This document shows, in pieces, positions 42,755-50,461 of a stretch of DNA of 64,000 nt (its first letter is position 1; each line of letters starts with the position of its first letter). Below the pieces are notes generated by a model. That model was not told the DNA's origin. It ran no database searches and was given only the letters and a program-made list of their open reading frames with translations. The position numbers and the translations under genes were made by a program. Origin of the DNA: Bacillota bacterium. GTDB taxonomy: Bacteria > Bacillota > Clostridia > Acetivibrionales > Acetivibrionaceae. The stretch lies in NCBI GenBank assembly GCA_023421115.1, contig JAEZUI010000264.1, forward strand, positions 1 through 64,000, given 5' to 3'.

Positions 42755-43507
42755 TTAAGCACCGTATAAGGTGAATAGTCCTCTAAAGTCTGGAAGTGTA
42801 CATGAGTCAAGCAAGTATGCCGAAACGTTTGAACCTTCTTTCCTATTTTTATTTAAAGCATAGATTATGTTATCTACAGTTGTTATGCCAACTCCATGGC
42901 CATAGTAATAACCATTTCCTAAATCGATTGCATTTTCACCTTGCCACTCAGGGGTTAAAGGATTTACATCAGGATTTTTAATATATCTGCAATCTCCTGG
43001 AAAGAAATCAGTTGGATTTCTGTAAGTATTTACTTTAAGCTTTCCGTCAAGGTTTTGCCAGTCCATTAAATAAATATCGGTGAACAAACGGTTAAAAAGG
43101 TCATCTCCGAAAGTGCCTAGCACAGCTTTATAATAAACTATGACAATTGCAGTTGCACATTCGGTACCATAAAGCCAACCATGCGTATAAATATCGTTAA
43201 TAGCACTAGATGGAGGTACACTGTTTTTTACCAAAAAACCACCCTCACGGGTTCGTTTCCAATAATATTCATTACATTCCGATTCTGTAAAAGTTCTAAA
43301 ACGCATTCGGCTTCTAAATAACATTTTAGAGCTTTGTATAATATTTTTTCTCATTTCAAGCACAAAAAGAAGTTCTTCTTTTGATGAATACTTGTAATTG
43401 TATGTGCTTTTGTGCATTGTGTTAAGGATTTTTAACTTGATTTCGTCGTTATTAAGGCTAGGTATAATAGCATCTACATCTGTATTATTGCCGGATATCA
43501 TTAGCAT
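42755..43507 (-). CDS. tgl: Spore-coat protein-glutamine gamma-glutamyltransferase
   Basis: A 250-residue enzyme of the Bacillus Tgl family, which cross-links spore-coat proteins through glutamine-lysine isopeptide bonds. The catalytic cysteine is C117 in YGTECATAIVIVYY. Other matches to Bacillus Tgl are VPPSSAINDIY, FPGDCRYIKNPDVNPLTPEW, QGENAIDLGNGYYYGHGVGI and the C-terminal SAYLLDSCTLPDF. ATG 43507 has GGAGG 6 nt upstream and overlaps the preceding gene's stop by 7 nt, so the two are likely co-translated. Family knowledge implies mother-cell expression late in sporulation. Confidence 0.93.
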   Translation of the reverse strand: MLMISGNNTDVDAIIPSLNNDEIKLKILNTMHKSTYNYKYSSKEELLFVLEMRKNIIQSSKMLFRSRMRFRTFTESECNEYYWKRTREGGFLVKNSVPPSSAINDIYTHGWLYGTECATAIVIVYYKAVLGTFGDDLFNRLFTDIYLMDWQNLDGKLKVNTYRNPTDFFPGDCRYIKNPDVNPLTPEWQGENAIDLGNGYYYGHGVGITTVDNIIYALNKNRKEGSNVSAYLLDSCTLPDFRGLFTLYGA

Positions 43508-44487
43508 GGCTTACCTCCTAACTTGGCAACTGAAATTCTTAGCTGTTCACTTATAGGGTAATTAATCCAGTTGTTCCACCAATAGATATTTTGATTGTGC
43601 AATATAAAGGAGTAGTTTGAAAGCAGAATCTGGCTGTCGACATCTAGAGTATCAAAAATATTTTTTAACCTCATTTCGTCTTCAGAAAGAATGTTCTCAA
43701 TTTTACCATCGTTGGGAACATTCTTGAAGAGGTACTTAGCACTTAGTGAAACTGCAAAGGGAGATGGATCAGGCATTTGTTGGAAACACTCTCCAGTATA
43801 ATATATAAATGGTTGATTGTCTCTAAACCAATAAGATATATTATTGTACAGTATATCATTTGATAAGTTACTGTTTTTTACAACAGGAACAAATTTAAGA
43901 AGTTTTTTAGATACTTCAACATCCTTTTCATCAGGAGAATTCAAGCCTTCCGCCAGCATTAATATACAGTTTGGATCACGGCATTCAAAAAAGGCCCAGA
44001 CCATGTCATGTATAAAAAGGCCCTGTTTATAGCGGTTATATATAATTTCTTTAATAACATGAAGTGTTGAACTGTCTCTATATTCCTTTACTAGAATTAC
44101 TGCACAGGAATCTAAAGTTTCTATGTATTCACCTCTTGATAGATCATCATCTCTACTTGTTTCAAGCATCCATTTAAGTATTTCAGGAGTATTGATATCA
44201 ATCCTTTGTGATATATGGCTAAACTGAGAAAAGTTCTTGGATCGAATACTATTTGTTATCACTAAAGCGGCCTTATTTTTTCTGTTTAGGTGTCTTACAA
44301 AGGACGGTCTATTTATTTGGGGTGACAAAATAAATAGTGACGGAAACCTAAGGTTCTCTTCGTTTATTAGTTTAACAGCTGTTGAAGTATTTCGTAGCAG
44401 TATTTTATGGAAGTAATCGGAAAGTTCGTTAGTACCTCTACTTAGACGTATATTATCTAATGTGCTTAATGAATTATTAGTTGACAT
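43501..44487 (-). CDS. Unrecognised protein co-transcribed with tgl
   Basis: A 328-residue, probably cytosolic and largely helical protein with no domain I recognise. There is no signal peptide or membrane segment when the start is taken as ATG 44487, which has the strong site TTTGGAGG 9 nt upstream; the open frame continues to 44667 but without a ribosome site. Segments such as VIKEIIYNRYKQGLFIHDM and ILMLAEGLNSPDEKDVEVSK hint at helical-repeat structure. Because it overlaps tgl, it may be a coat or crust component, a Tgl substrate or a helper; that is inference from position. Confidence 0.7.
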   Translation of the reverse strand: MSTNNSLSTLDNIRLSRGTNELSDYFHKILLRNTSTAVKLINEENLRFPSLFILSPQINRPSFVRHLNRKNKAALVITNSIRSKNFSQFSHISQRIDINTPEILKWMLETSRDDDLSRGEYIETLDSCAVILVKEYRDSSTLHVIKEIIYNRYKQGLFIHDMVWAFFECRDPNCILMLAEGLNSPDEKDVEVSKKLLKFVPVVKNSNLSNDILYNNISYWFRDNQPFIYYTGECFQQMPDPSPFAVSLSAKYLFKNVPNDGKIENILSEDEMRLKNIFDTLDVDSQILLSNYSFILHNQNIYWWNNWINYPISEQLRISVAKLGGKPC

Positions 44488-44541
44488 ATATAATAACCTC
44501 CAAAAGATAGCATTTACATAGGGTAAAATAATCTTTTTCTT

Positions 44542-44567
44542 TAATATATGCCGAAGAACTTTAAAGT
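44542..44567 (-). promoter_or_regulatory. Candidate SigK-type promoter for the tgl operon
   Basis: On the minus strand a CATATATTA (44550-44542) fits the SigK -10 pattern CATAnnnTA, and an AC at 44567-44566 stands 15 nt upstream where the short -35 is expected (usual spacing is a little longer). It is about 50 nt from the start codon. Bacillus tgl is a late mother-cell gene, which fits. Confidence 0.4.
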
Positions 44568-44857
44568 TGACCGATTTTTTGTGTTGACTATGAATTGACA
44601 GGAAGATAAGTATATGAAATTTTACTATTGCAATTATAACCATAAAGGTCTTAGCCCTTAATTCCATAATAATTATTATGAATAGAGCCTCGAAGTTCGC
44701 TAAATAAACCAGCTCTTTTTGAGAACTTTTAGAAAGTGAATTGATCTTTTCAAAACAAACTAACTAATTGCAGAAACCACAATTTATACAAAGCTTATGG
44801 TGAAGAGATTATAATTGGATGTATTTTTTGGAAAAGGTAATTTTATTTTTGGCGGTA

Positions 44858-44906
44858 CAAAAAAAATAGTGCTTCACAAAAGAAATAAATTCTACTGTGA
44901 AGCACT
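44858..44906 (-). terminator. Intrinsic terminator of second trpB
   Basis: A perfect 10-bp stem AGTGCTTCAC / GTGAAGCACT (44868-44877 and 44897-44906). On the minus strand it runs directly into a T-rich tract (complement of the A-run 44858-44867). Confidence 0.85.
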
Positions 44907-44991
44907 AATTACTTTTAACAATATTGAACGAAGTAAGTGGTAATAACACGTAACCTAATATCCTAAAATCTTAAATCACATAGAATAATCA

Positions 44992-46176
44992 TTACTTACC
45001 TAGTATGCTTGCTATTTCTGCAACGTCTTTATCTCCTCTTCCTGAAAGACAGATAACGACAATCTTATCTTTATCAAGCGAGCTTGCAAGCTTCATTCCA
45101 TGAGATACAGCGTGGGAACTTTCAATTGCAGGTATAATAGCTTCTATTTTTGAAAGCTTTAAGAAAGCTTCTATTGCTTCTTTATCTGTAACAGTGCAAT
45201 ACTGGGCTCTGCCACTGTCTTTATAGAAGGAATGTTCAGGACCTACACCGGGATAGTCAAGTCCTGCTGCTATTGAATATGCAGGAAGCGGTTCGCCCTT
45301 GTCATCCTGCAATAGATAGCATTTAAATCCGTGAATTACTCCGGGAGTTCCAACGGCTAAAGTTGCAGCATGATCAGGTGTGTCAAGGCCTTTACCAGAA
45401 GGCTCTACACCTACCATTTTAACTTCCTTATCATCATAAAAAGGTGAAAACATTCCGATAGCATTACTTCCGCCGCCTACACAGGCAACAAGGTAATCAG
45501 GTAATCTACCTTCGAGTTCCATAATTTGTTGTTTTGTTTCTCTACCAATGATAGATTGGAAATGTTTGACTATTTCGGGATATGGATCCGGGCCTACAGC
45601 GGAACCTAACATATAAAATGTGTCTTTGTAGTTTACAATCAAGTCGTTTAAAGCTTCATCAACAGCGTCTTTAAGGGTTCTTGTGCCTGATTTTACAGGA
45701 ACAACCTTTGCACCTAAAAGCTCCATTCTGAATACATTTAACGCTTGTCTTCTTGTATCTTCTTCACCCATGTATACTATACATTCCATTTTAAATAATG
45801 CACAGGCAGTTGCAGTAGCTACACCGTGCTGGCCGGCACCTGTCTCAGCTATAATTCTTTTTTTGCCGAGACGTTTTGCAAGGAGAACTTGTCCTAGGGT
45901 GTTATTGATTTTATGGGCACCCATGTGATTTAAGTCCTCTCTCTTTAAGTAGATTTTCGCTCCACCCATCTCTTCTGTGAGTCTTTCGGCATAATATAAA
46001 GGATTTGGTCTACCGACAAAGTACTTGAAGTAATAATCAAGTTCCTTTAAGAATTCAGGATCATCCTTGTATTGATGAAATGCCTCTTTTACCTCATCTA
46101 GCACCTTTACTAAATTTTCAGGTACAAACCGACCTCCATATTCACCGAAAAAACCTTTGTTATCTGGTAAACTCAT
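44992..46176 (-). CDS. trpB: Tryptophan synthase beta subunit (solitary second copy)
   Basis: A 394-residue TrpB1-type protein with the PLP-lysine motif LNHMGAHKINN, ETGAGQHG, GGGSNA and the C-terminal LSGRGDKD intact, so it should be catalytically competent. It differs from the operon copy at many sites, for example EPSGKGLDTPDHAATL where the operon copy has EAAGHGADTDRTAATI. It has no trpA beside it and no T-box in its 5' region; AGGAG lies about 10 nt before ATG 46176 and a strong terminator follows. It could salvage indole, act as a serine deaminase, or pair with TrpA when the T-box operon is off. Confidence 0.93.
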   Translation of the reverse strand: MSLPDNKGFFGEYGGRFVPENLVKVLDEVKEAFHQYKDDPEFLKELDYYFKYFVGRPNPLYYAERLTEEMGGAKIYLKREDLNHMGAHKINNTLGQVLLAKRLGKKRIIAETGAGQHGVATATACALFKMECIVYMGEEDTRRQALNVFRMELLGAKVVPVKSGTRTLKDAVDEALNDLIVNYKDTFYMLGSAVGPDPYPEIVKHFQSIIGRETKQQIMELEGRLPDYLVACVGGGSNAIGMFSPFYDDKEVKMVGVEPSGKGLDTPDHAATLAVGTPGVIHGFKCYLLQDDKGEPLPAYSIAAGLDYPGVGPEHSFYKDSGRAQYCTVTDKEAIEAFLKLSKIEAIIPAIESSHAVSHGMKLASSLDKDKIVVICLSGRGDKDVAEIASILGK

Positions 46177-46550
46177 TACACTTTTCTCCTCTCATCTAAT
46201 AAATCTTAAAATTATGTTTGATAGACCGTCTACATATTAGTAGCGATCTTTTACGCACATCGAAACATTTTAAGATAATTATACTCCAAAAATAGATTTT
46301 ATTAAAGACATTAATTGAGGATAACTTTATTAATTGTGTTACCTATTTATGTATATTAATTTGTTTGTTGGATTTTGCTGTTCCCTGCCAGATTCAGGGT
46401 TGATGAAGGAAAATTTTAACTTTGGAAATTCTATTCCAAAAACCATTGATTTTATGGTAAAATAATTTATGTTGTAGCTATATTATCATATAAAAACAAC
46501 AGAATAATTTGTTAAATAGGCTACAAAAAAATAAAAAAGAGGAGGACTTG
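46177..46550. other. Divergent intergenic region, second trpB and SleB-like gene
   Basis: On the minus strand a TATAAT (46283-46278) lies about 105 nt before trpB, with a poor -35. No T-box sequence is present. I see no clear promoter for the plus-strand gene. Confidence 0.45.
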
Positions 46551-47456
46551 ATGAGGAATATAAAGAGAAAGAGCGTTTTTATTGCTCTAGTAATTATGGT
46601 ATGTCTTAGTTCAGTGTTTTATTGTGAGGCGAGTGCGTTAACCGAACAGATATTTGTGACTGTGAAAGTAAATGACAAGTGTATTAAGATGGATACCCAG
46701 CCGTACATAAAGGATGGCAGGACATATGTTTCGGTACGTTTTGTCGCAGAAGCATTAGGTTCGAAGGTTGATTGGATTGCTGAACAAAGTAAAGTTCTAA
46801 TTAGCACAAATGAAAAGGATAAGGAAGTAATAACCGATTTAAGTGAAACCGTTGCCGGTGCGGTTTATGCTGACGAAAGTGAAGCGATTCAACTGGTAAT
46901 TGGAAGTAATGAATTAATTGCTTATGGAGAAAAGAAACAAATGGATGTTGTACCCGAACTTGTAAATGGGCGTACAATGGTACCAATAAGGTTTGTTTCT
47001 GAGAATCTTGATTGCGATGTAAAATGGGACGAACTAACCTATTCCGTATCTATATATAAAGAGGGCGTTGTTATTCCGGAAGAATTAATTGAAAACAGGT
47101 GGTACACCGATGAAGATTTATTGTGGCTTGCACGTATTGTACATGTAGAAGTAAAAGGATTGTCGGTAAATGGGAAGGTTGGTGTTGCAAATGTGGTACT
47201 TAACAGAGTAAAAAGCCCTGAGTTTCCGAATACTGTATATGATGTGATCTTTGCAAGCGGTCAGTTTCCACCTGTAAAAAAAGCAAGTTTTAAAGAGTTG
47301 GTTCCTTCAAAGGAGTGTTTTATTGCGGCCAAGATGGCGCTAAATGGAATAAATAATGTTGAGAACTGTCTGTTTTTTAACAATGTTCCATTCAAAAGTA
47401 AGAATATTACTCTTTACCAGAGGATCGACGGTGAATATTTCTATTGCAAAAAATGA
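46551..47456 (+). CDS. SleB-like cell-wall hydrolase with CuAO_N1 repeats
   Basis: A 301-residue exported protein. A signal peptide (about 1-29, ending YCEASA) is followed by two copper-amine-oxidase-N1-type substrate/wall-binding motifs (GRTYVSVRFVAEALGSKVDW and GRTMVPIRFVSENLDCDVKW, to about 180). The C-terminal Hydrolase_2/SleB domain (about 190-300) shows LARIVHVEVKGLSVNGKVGV, then NVVLNRVKSPEFPNTVYDVI and ENCLFFNNVPFKSKNI. SleB-type enzymes are lytic transglycosylases acting on spore-cortex or wall peptidoglycan. ATG 46551 has AGAGGAGGAC upstream. Role in germination is plausible, not shown. Confidence 0.88.
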   Translation: MRNIKRKSVFIALVIMVCLSSVFYCEASALTEQIFVTVKVNDKCIKMDTQPYIKDGRTYVSVRFVAEALGSKVDWIAEQSKVLISTNEKDKEVITDLSETVAGAVYADESEAIQLVIGSNELIAYGEKKQMDVVPELVNGRTMVPIRFVSENLDCDVKWDELTYSVSIYKEGVVIPEELIENRWYTDEDLLWLARIVHVEVKGLSVNGKVGVANVVLNRVKSPEFPNTVYDVIFASGQFPPVKKASFKELVPSKECFIAAKMALNGINNVENCLFFNNVPFKSKNITLYQRIDGEYFYCKK

Positions 47457-47556
47457 ATTTGAATAATTTTGATTGATGTTCATAAAAAACATACAAAATC
47501 TTCACAAAATCTACACAAAAATGAAATATATTAATAATACGACAAACTTAATTATT

Positions 47557-47600
47557 AGAAAAAGGCTGGCTCAGACGATTGTATGACCAGCCTTTTTCTA
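47557..47600 (+). terminator. Strong intrinsic terminator after SleB-like gene
   Basis: A 13-bp perfect stem AGAAAAAGGCTGG / CCAGCCTTTTTCT (47557-47569 and 47587-47599); the A/T-rich base of the stem supplies T-runs in both directions, so it may be bidirectional. Confidence 0.88.
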
Positions 47601-47711
47601 TTACTTTTATCAAAATAAAAGAAAGAAAAAGAATAAGGGGGGCTATGTCTGCCCTTTGATTTTTTGGAAATAATCTTTAGGTGTAATTTTGAATAATTTT
47701 GTGTATAATAT

Positions 47712-47732
47712 AAATGCGAATGGTTTGCATTT
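47712..47732. promoter_or_regulatory. Zur/Fur-family-like operator upstream of znuA
   Basis: A 21-bp near-perfect palindrome, AAATGC-G-AA-TGG-TT-T-GCATTT, centred at 47722, only one symmetric mismatch. It sits 3 nt past a TATAAT (-10) and 27 nt before the znuA start, where a repressor would block transcription. The architecture (inverted 7-9 bp arms starting AAAT) resembles Bacillus Zur boxes, but the exact bases differ. Confidence 0.6.
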
Positions 47733-47758
47733 GCAAGAATACATATGGAGGACAAAAT

Positions 47759-48763
47759 ATGAAGTTATTTAGAATTTTACCGATACTATTAGTAGTAATG
47801 TTGTTTTTTAGTGCATGTGGAAGAAACGGGGCCGAGAATGTGAGTGTTGCTTCGGGAAAAAACACTATTACCATAGTTACATCTTTTTACCCAATGCATA
47901 TTTTTACAAAAAATATAGCGAAAGATATTGAGGGGATAAAGGTAGTTAATATGGCGGAGCCTAAGACAGGGTGTCTCCATGACTACCAGATGACTCCCGC
48001 GGATATGAAGAAGGTTGAAAAGGCTGATATTATGGTTATTAATGGAGCCGGTATGGAAACTTTTATTGAGAAAATTATCAAGGAGAGGCCTCAGCTTAAA
48101 ATAGTTGAAGCTAGCAAAGGCCTTGAATTGTTAAAAGGAGAGGGACACCATCATGAAAGTGAGCATGATGAGGAGGATATATATGAAGAAGACATTGAAC
48201 ACGAAGATGATGAGGATCATGAGCATGAGCATGAGGGGCATGATCACAGTGTGAATCCACATATATGGGTAAGCATATCAGGAGCAATAGATGAGGTGAA
48301 AAATATTGGCGAGCAGTTAGCAATTGCTGACCCTGACAATGCTCAAAAGTATCGAAGCAACGTCAATGAATATGTTAAAAAGCTTGAAACTCAAAGGGAA
48401 AAAATGTATAATGCCTTAAAAGCGATTGGGAATAAGAACATAGTTACATTCCATGAGGCATTTCCATACTTTGCAAAAGAGTTTGATCTTAATATAGTTG
48501 AGATAATCCAAACTGAGGAAGGAAGCACACCGAGTGCAGGGGAGTTGGCTGAAAAGATAAGAAAGATAAAAGAATCAAATGTGAAAGCTCTTTTTACGGA
48601 ACCGCAGAATTTGACAAATATAGTACAGACCGTTTCAAAAGAAACTGGCATTATGTTATACGAACTAGATCCAGTAGTAACCGGTCCTGAGGAACCGCAA
48701 TTGGATGCTTATGAAAAAGCAATGGACGAAAATTTAAAAGTATTGCTAGAGGCGCTGAAATGA
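47759..48763 (+). CDS. znuA: Zinc (metal) ABC transporter substrate-binding lipoprotein
   Basis: A 334-residue cluster-9 solute-binding protein. A lipoprotein signal peptide ends in the lipobox FFSAC with Cys20 as the lipidated residue. The ZnuA/TroA fold shows FYPMHIFTKNIA, NGAGMETFIEKI, NPHIWVSISGAI, FHEAFPYFAKEF and LFTEPQNLTN, giving the His/His/His/Glu-type metal site. A His/Glu/Asp-rich loop at about 130-165 is typical of zinc-specific members. ATG 47759 has GGAGG upstream. It leads znuA-znuC-znuB behind a Zur-like palindrome. Manganese cannot be excluded, but the His loop favours zinc. Confidence 0.92.
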   Translation: MKLFRILPILLVVMLFFSACGRNGAENVSVASGKNTITIVTSFYPMHIFTKNIAKDIEGIKVVNMAEPKTGCLHDYQMTPADMKKVEKADIMVINGAGMETFIEKIIKERPQLKIVEASKGLELLKGEGHHHESEHDEEDIYEEDIEHEDDEDHEHEHEGHDHSVNPHIWVSISGAIDEVKNIGEQLAIADPDNAQKYRSNVNEYVKKLETQREKMYNALKAIGNKNIVTFHEAFPYFAKEFDLNIVEIIQTEEGSTPSAGELAEKIRKIKESNVKALFTEPQNLTNIVQTVSKETGIMLYELDPVVTGPEEPQLDAYEKAMDENLKVLLEALK

Positions 48764-49563
48764 TGAGTACAAAACACAGTGGATGTTGTCAAAGTGGTTG
48801 TTTTGGTTTGTGTTGCACAAAAATTGAAAATTTTGGAGTAACCTTTGGGAAGACACAGGTTTTGAAGGATGTAAACCTTCATATACACTGTGGAGAGCTT
48901 ACAGCTTTAATAGGGCCTAATGGTGCAGGAAAAAGCACACTATTAAAATCTATTCTCGGAGAGGTAAAGCATACGGGAGAGCTTAAATTTATGGATGCTA
49001 CAGGTGAAAAAAGCGATAAACCTTTGGTGGGTTATGTTCCGCAACATTTGAGCTTTGATACCGGTTCACCCGTAAGTGTATTGGATTTGTTTATGTCAAG
49101 TCTTGTCAAAGCACCTTCATGGTTGTATAAACCAAAGGGAATAAGAAAAAAAGTCGAGGACTGTCTTACTAAAGTTAAAGCAGAGCATTTGTTAGACCGG
49201 CGTTTAGGAGCATTATCGGGAGGAGAGCTTCAGAGAGTGCTCCTTGCCCTTGCTCTGCAACCGGTTCCTCATCTATTACTTTTGGACGAGCCCGTATCGG
49301 GTATTGATCAAAATGGCTTAGAGATGTTTTATAATACTCTAATGGAGCTTAAACAAAATTATGATTTATCTATAATACTTGTCTCCCACGACCTTGATTT
49401 GGTTTTAAAATATGCAGACAGAGTTGTGCTTGTAAAGGGAACTGTTTTAGCAAGTGGTACTCCTTCTGAAATGTCCGGTAATGAAATGTTGTTAAAAACT
49501 TTTGGAATGTCGTGGTTTAAAGATTTTACAGAAAAAGATGGAAGGGAGGATGGTAATCGATGA
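48760..49563 (+). CDS. znuC: Zinc ABC transporter ATP-binding protein
   Basis: A 267-residue ABC ATPase: Walker A GPNGAGKSTLLKSI, Q-loop YVPQHLSF, signature LSGGELQRVLLAL, Walker B LLLLDEPVSGID and the switch histidine in VSHDLDL. An unusual N-terminal extension (MMSTKHSGCCQSGCFGLCC) contains six cysteines in about 20 residues before the ATPase core and could bind metal. ATG 48760 overlaps the znuA stop by 4 nt. Confidence 0.92.
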   Translation: MMSTKHSGCCQSGCFGLCCTKIENFGVTFGKTQVLKDVNLHIHCGELTALIGPNGAGKSTLLKSILGEVKHTGELKFMDATGEKSDKPLVGYVPQHLSFDTGSPVSVLDLFMSSLVKAPSWLYKPKGIRKKVEDCLTKVKAEHLLDRRLGALSGGELQRVLLALALQPVPHLLLLDEPVSGIDQNGLEMFYNTLMELKQNYDLSIILVSHDLDLVLKYADRVVLVKGTVLASGTPSEMSGNEMLLKTFGMSWFKDFTEKDGREDGNR

Positions 49564-50405
49564 TGAATTTCTGGTATTCACTTATAGATACTGTCCTGCC
49601 CTTTCAATGGGCAGAGCTTGATTTTATGAAAAATGCACTGCTTGCAGTACTTTTAGTATCTCCTATTTTTGGAATACTCGGAACAATGATAGTAAATAAT
49701 AAAATGGCCTTCTTTTCGGATGCTTTAGGGCATGGTGCATTTACAGGGGTAGCCATAGGAAGCATTATGGGGATTTTAAATCCCGTGCTTGGGGCAATAG
49801 CTTTTTCAATAGCTTTTTCTATTTTGATAACAATTGTTAAGAGTAAGAGCAAAACTTCGACAGATACCATTATAGGTGTGTTTTCCTCTATAGCAATATC
49901 TTCTGGATTGGTTCTGTTGTCTGTCGGAGGAAAAAATATAAACAAGTATTCAAGTTATCTTTATGGCGATTTGCTTGGTATTTCACCTTCTGATATACTT
50001 ATGTTGCTGATTGCTTTTGTTGGAGTGTTTTTATTATGGCTGCTGTTGTTTAACAAAATGCTTCTAATCAGCGTAAATCAGTCACTCGCAAGAAGTAGAG
50101 GGATTAATACCATTGTAACTGAGACCATTTTCACATCAGCTATTGCAGTAATTGTCACTGTAGGAATTCAATGGGTAGGTCTGCTTATAATTAACTCACT
50201 ATTGGTACTTCCGGCAGCCGCTGCAAGGAATGTATCGGTAAATGTAAGGCAGTATCATTTATTGTCGGTGCTTTTTGCTCTTTTTTCAGGTTTATTGGGT
50301 CTTATCCTATCTTATTATTGGAATTCCACTACAGGGGCAACTATAGTTCTTATTTCAGGAGGTATTTATTTCTTAACGCTTGCGTTGAGGAATAAAGTCG
50401 GATAA
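49560..50405 (+). CDS. znuB: Zinc ABC transporter permease
   Basis: A 281-residue integral membrane protein of the ABC-3 family with about eight hydrophobic segments. Conserved features include FFSDALGHGAFTGVAIG in the second loop and GLLIINSLLVLPAAAARNVS near residue 210. ATG 49560 overlaps the znuC stop by 4 nt, completing a coupled znuACB operon. Confidence 0.93.
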   Translation: MMNFWYSLIDTVLPFQWAELDFMKNALLAVLLVSPIFGILGTMIVNNKMAFFSDALGHGAFTGVAIGSIMGILNPVLGAIAFSIAFSILITIVKSKSKTSTDTIIGVFSSIAISSGLVLLSVGGKNINKYSSYLYGDLLGISPSDILMLLIAFVGVFLLWLLLFNKMLLISVNQSLARSRGINTIVTETIFTSAIAVIVTVGIQWVGLLIINSLLVLPAAAARNVSVNVRQYHLLSVLFALFSGLLGLILSYYWNSTTGATIVLISGGIYFLTLALRNKVG

Positions 50406-50461
50406 TATTATTGTGAAGCTGTATTTTCGTCATTCCTAATTTTAAATTAAGGGTGGTTATT

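Larger units (their letters stand above)
44488..44991 (-). other. Intergenic region between second trpB and tgl operon
   Basis: Contains the trpB terminator (44858-44906) and the candidate SigK promoter (44542-44567). The stretch 44690-44857 is AT-rich with nothing recognisable. Confidence 0.5.
47457..47758 (+). other. Intergenic region before zinc transporter
   Basis: Holds a strong terminator (47557-47600) and a palindromic operator candidate (47712-47732) next to TATAAT (47704-47709). The -35 position for that -10 is poor. Confidence 0.55.

Noticed and set aside
44851..44862. GGCGGTACA as a T-box fragment linked to the second trpB
   Set aside because: It lies downstream of the gene, past the terminator, and lacks the GGTACC core on either strand.
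48130..48250. Tandem DNA repeat
   Set aside because: This is the His/Glu/Asp-rich metal loop of ZnuA; the repeats follow codon usage (CAT/GAT/GAG).
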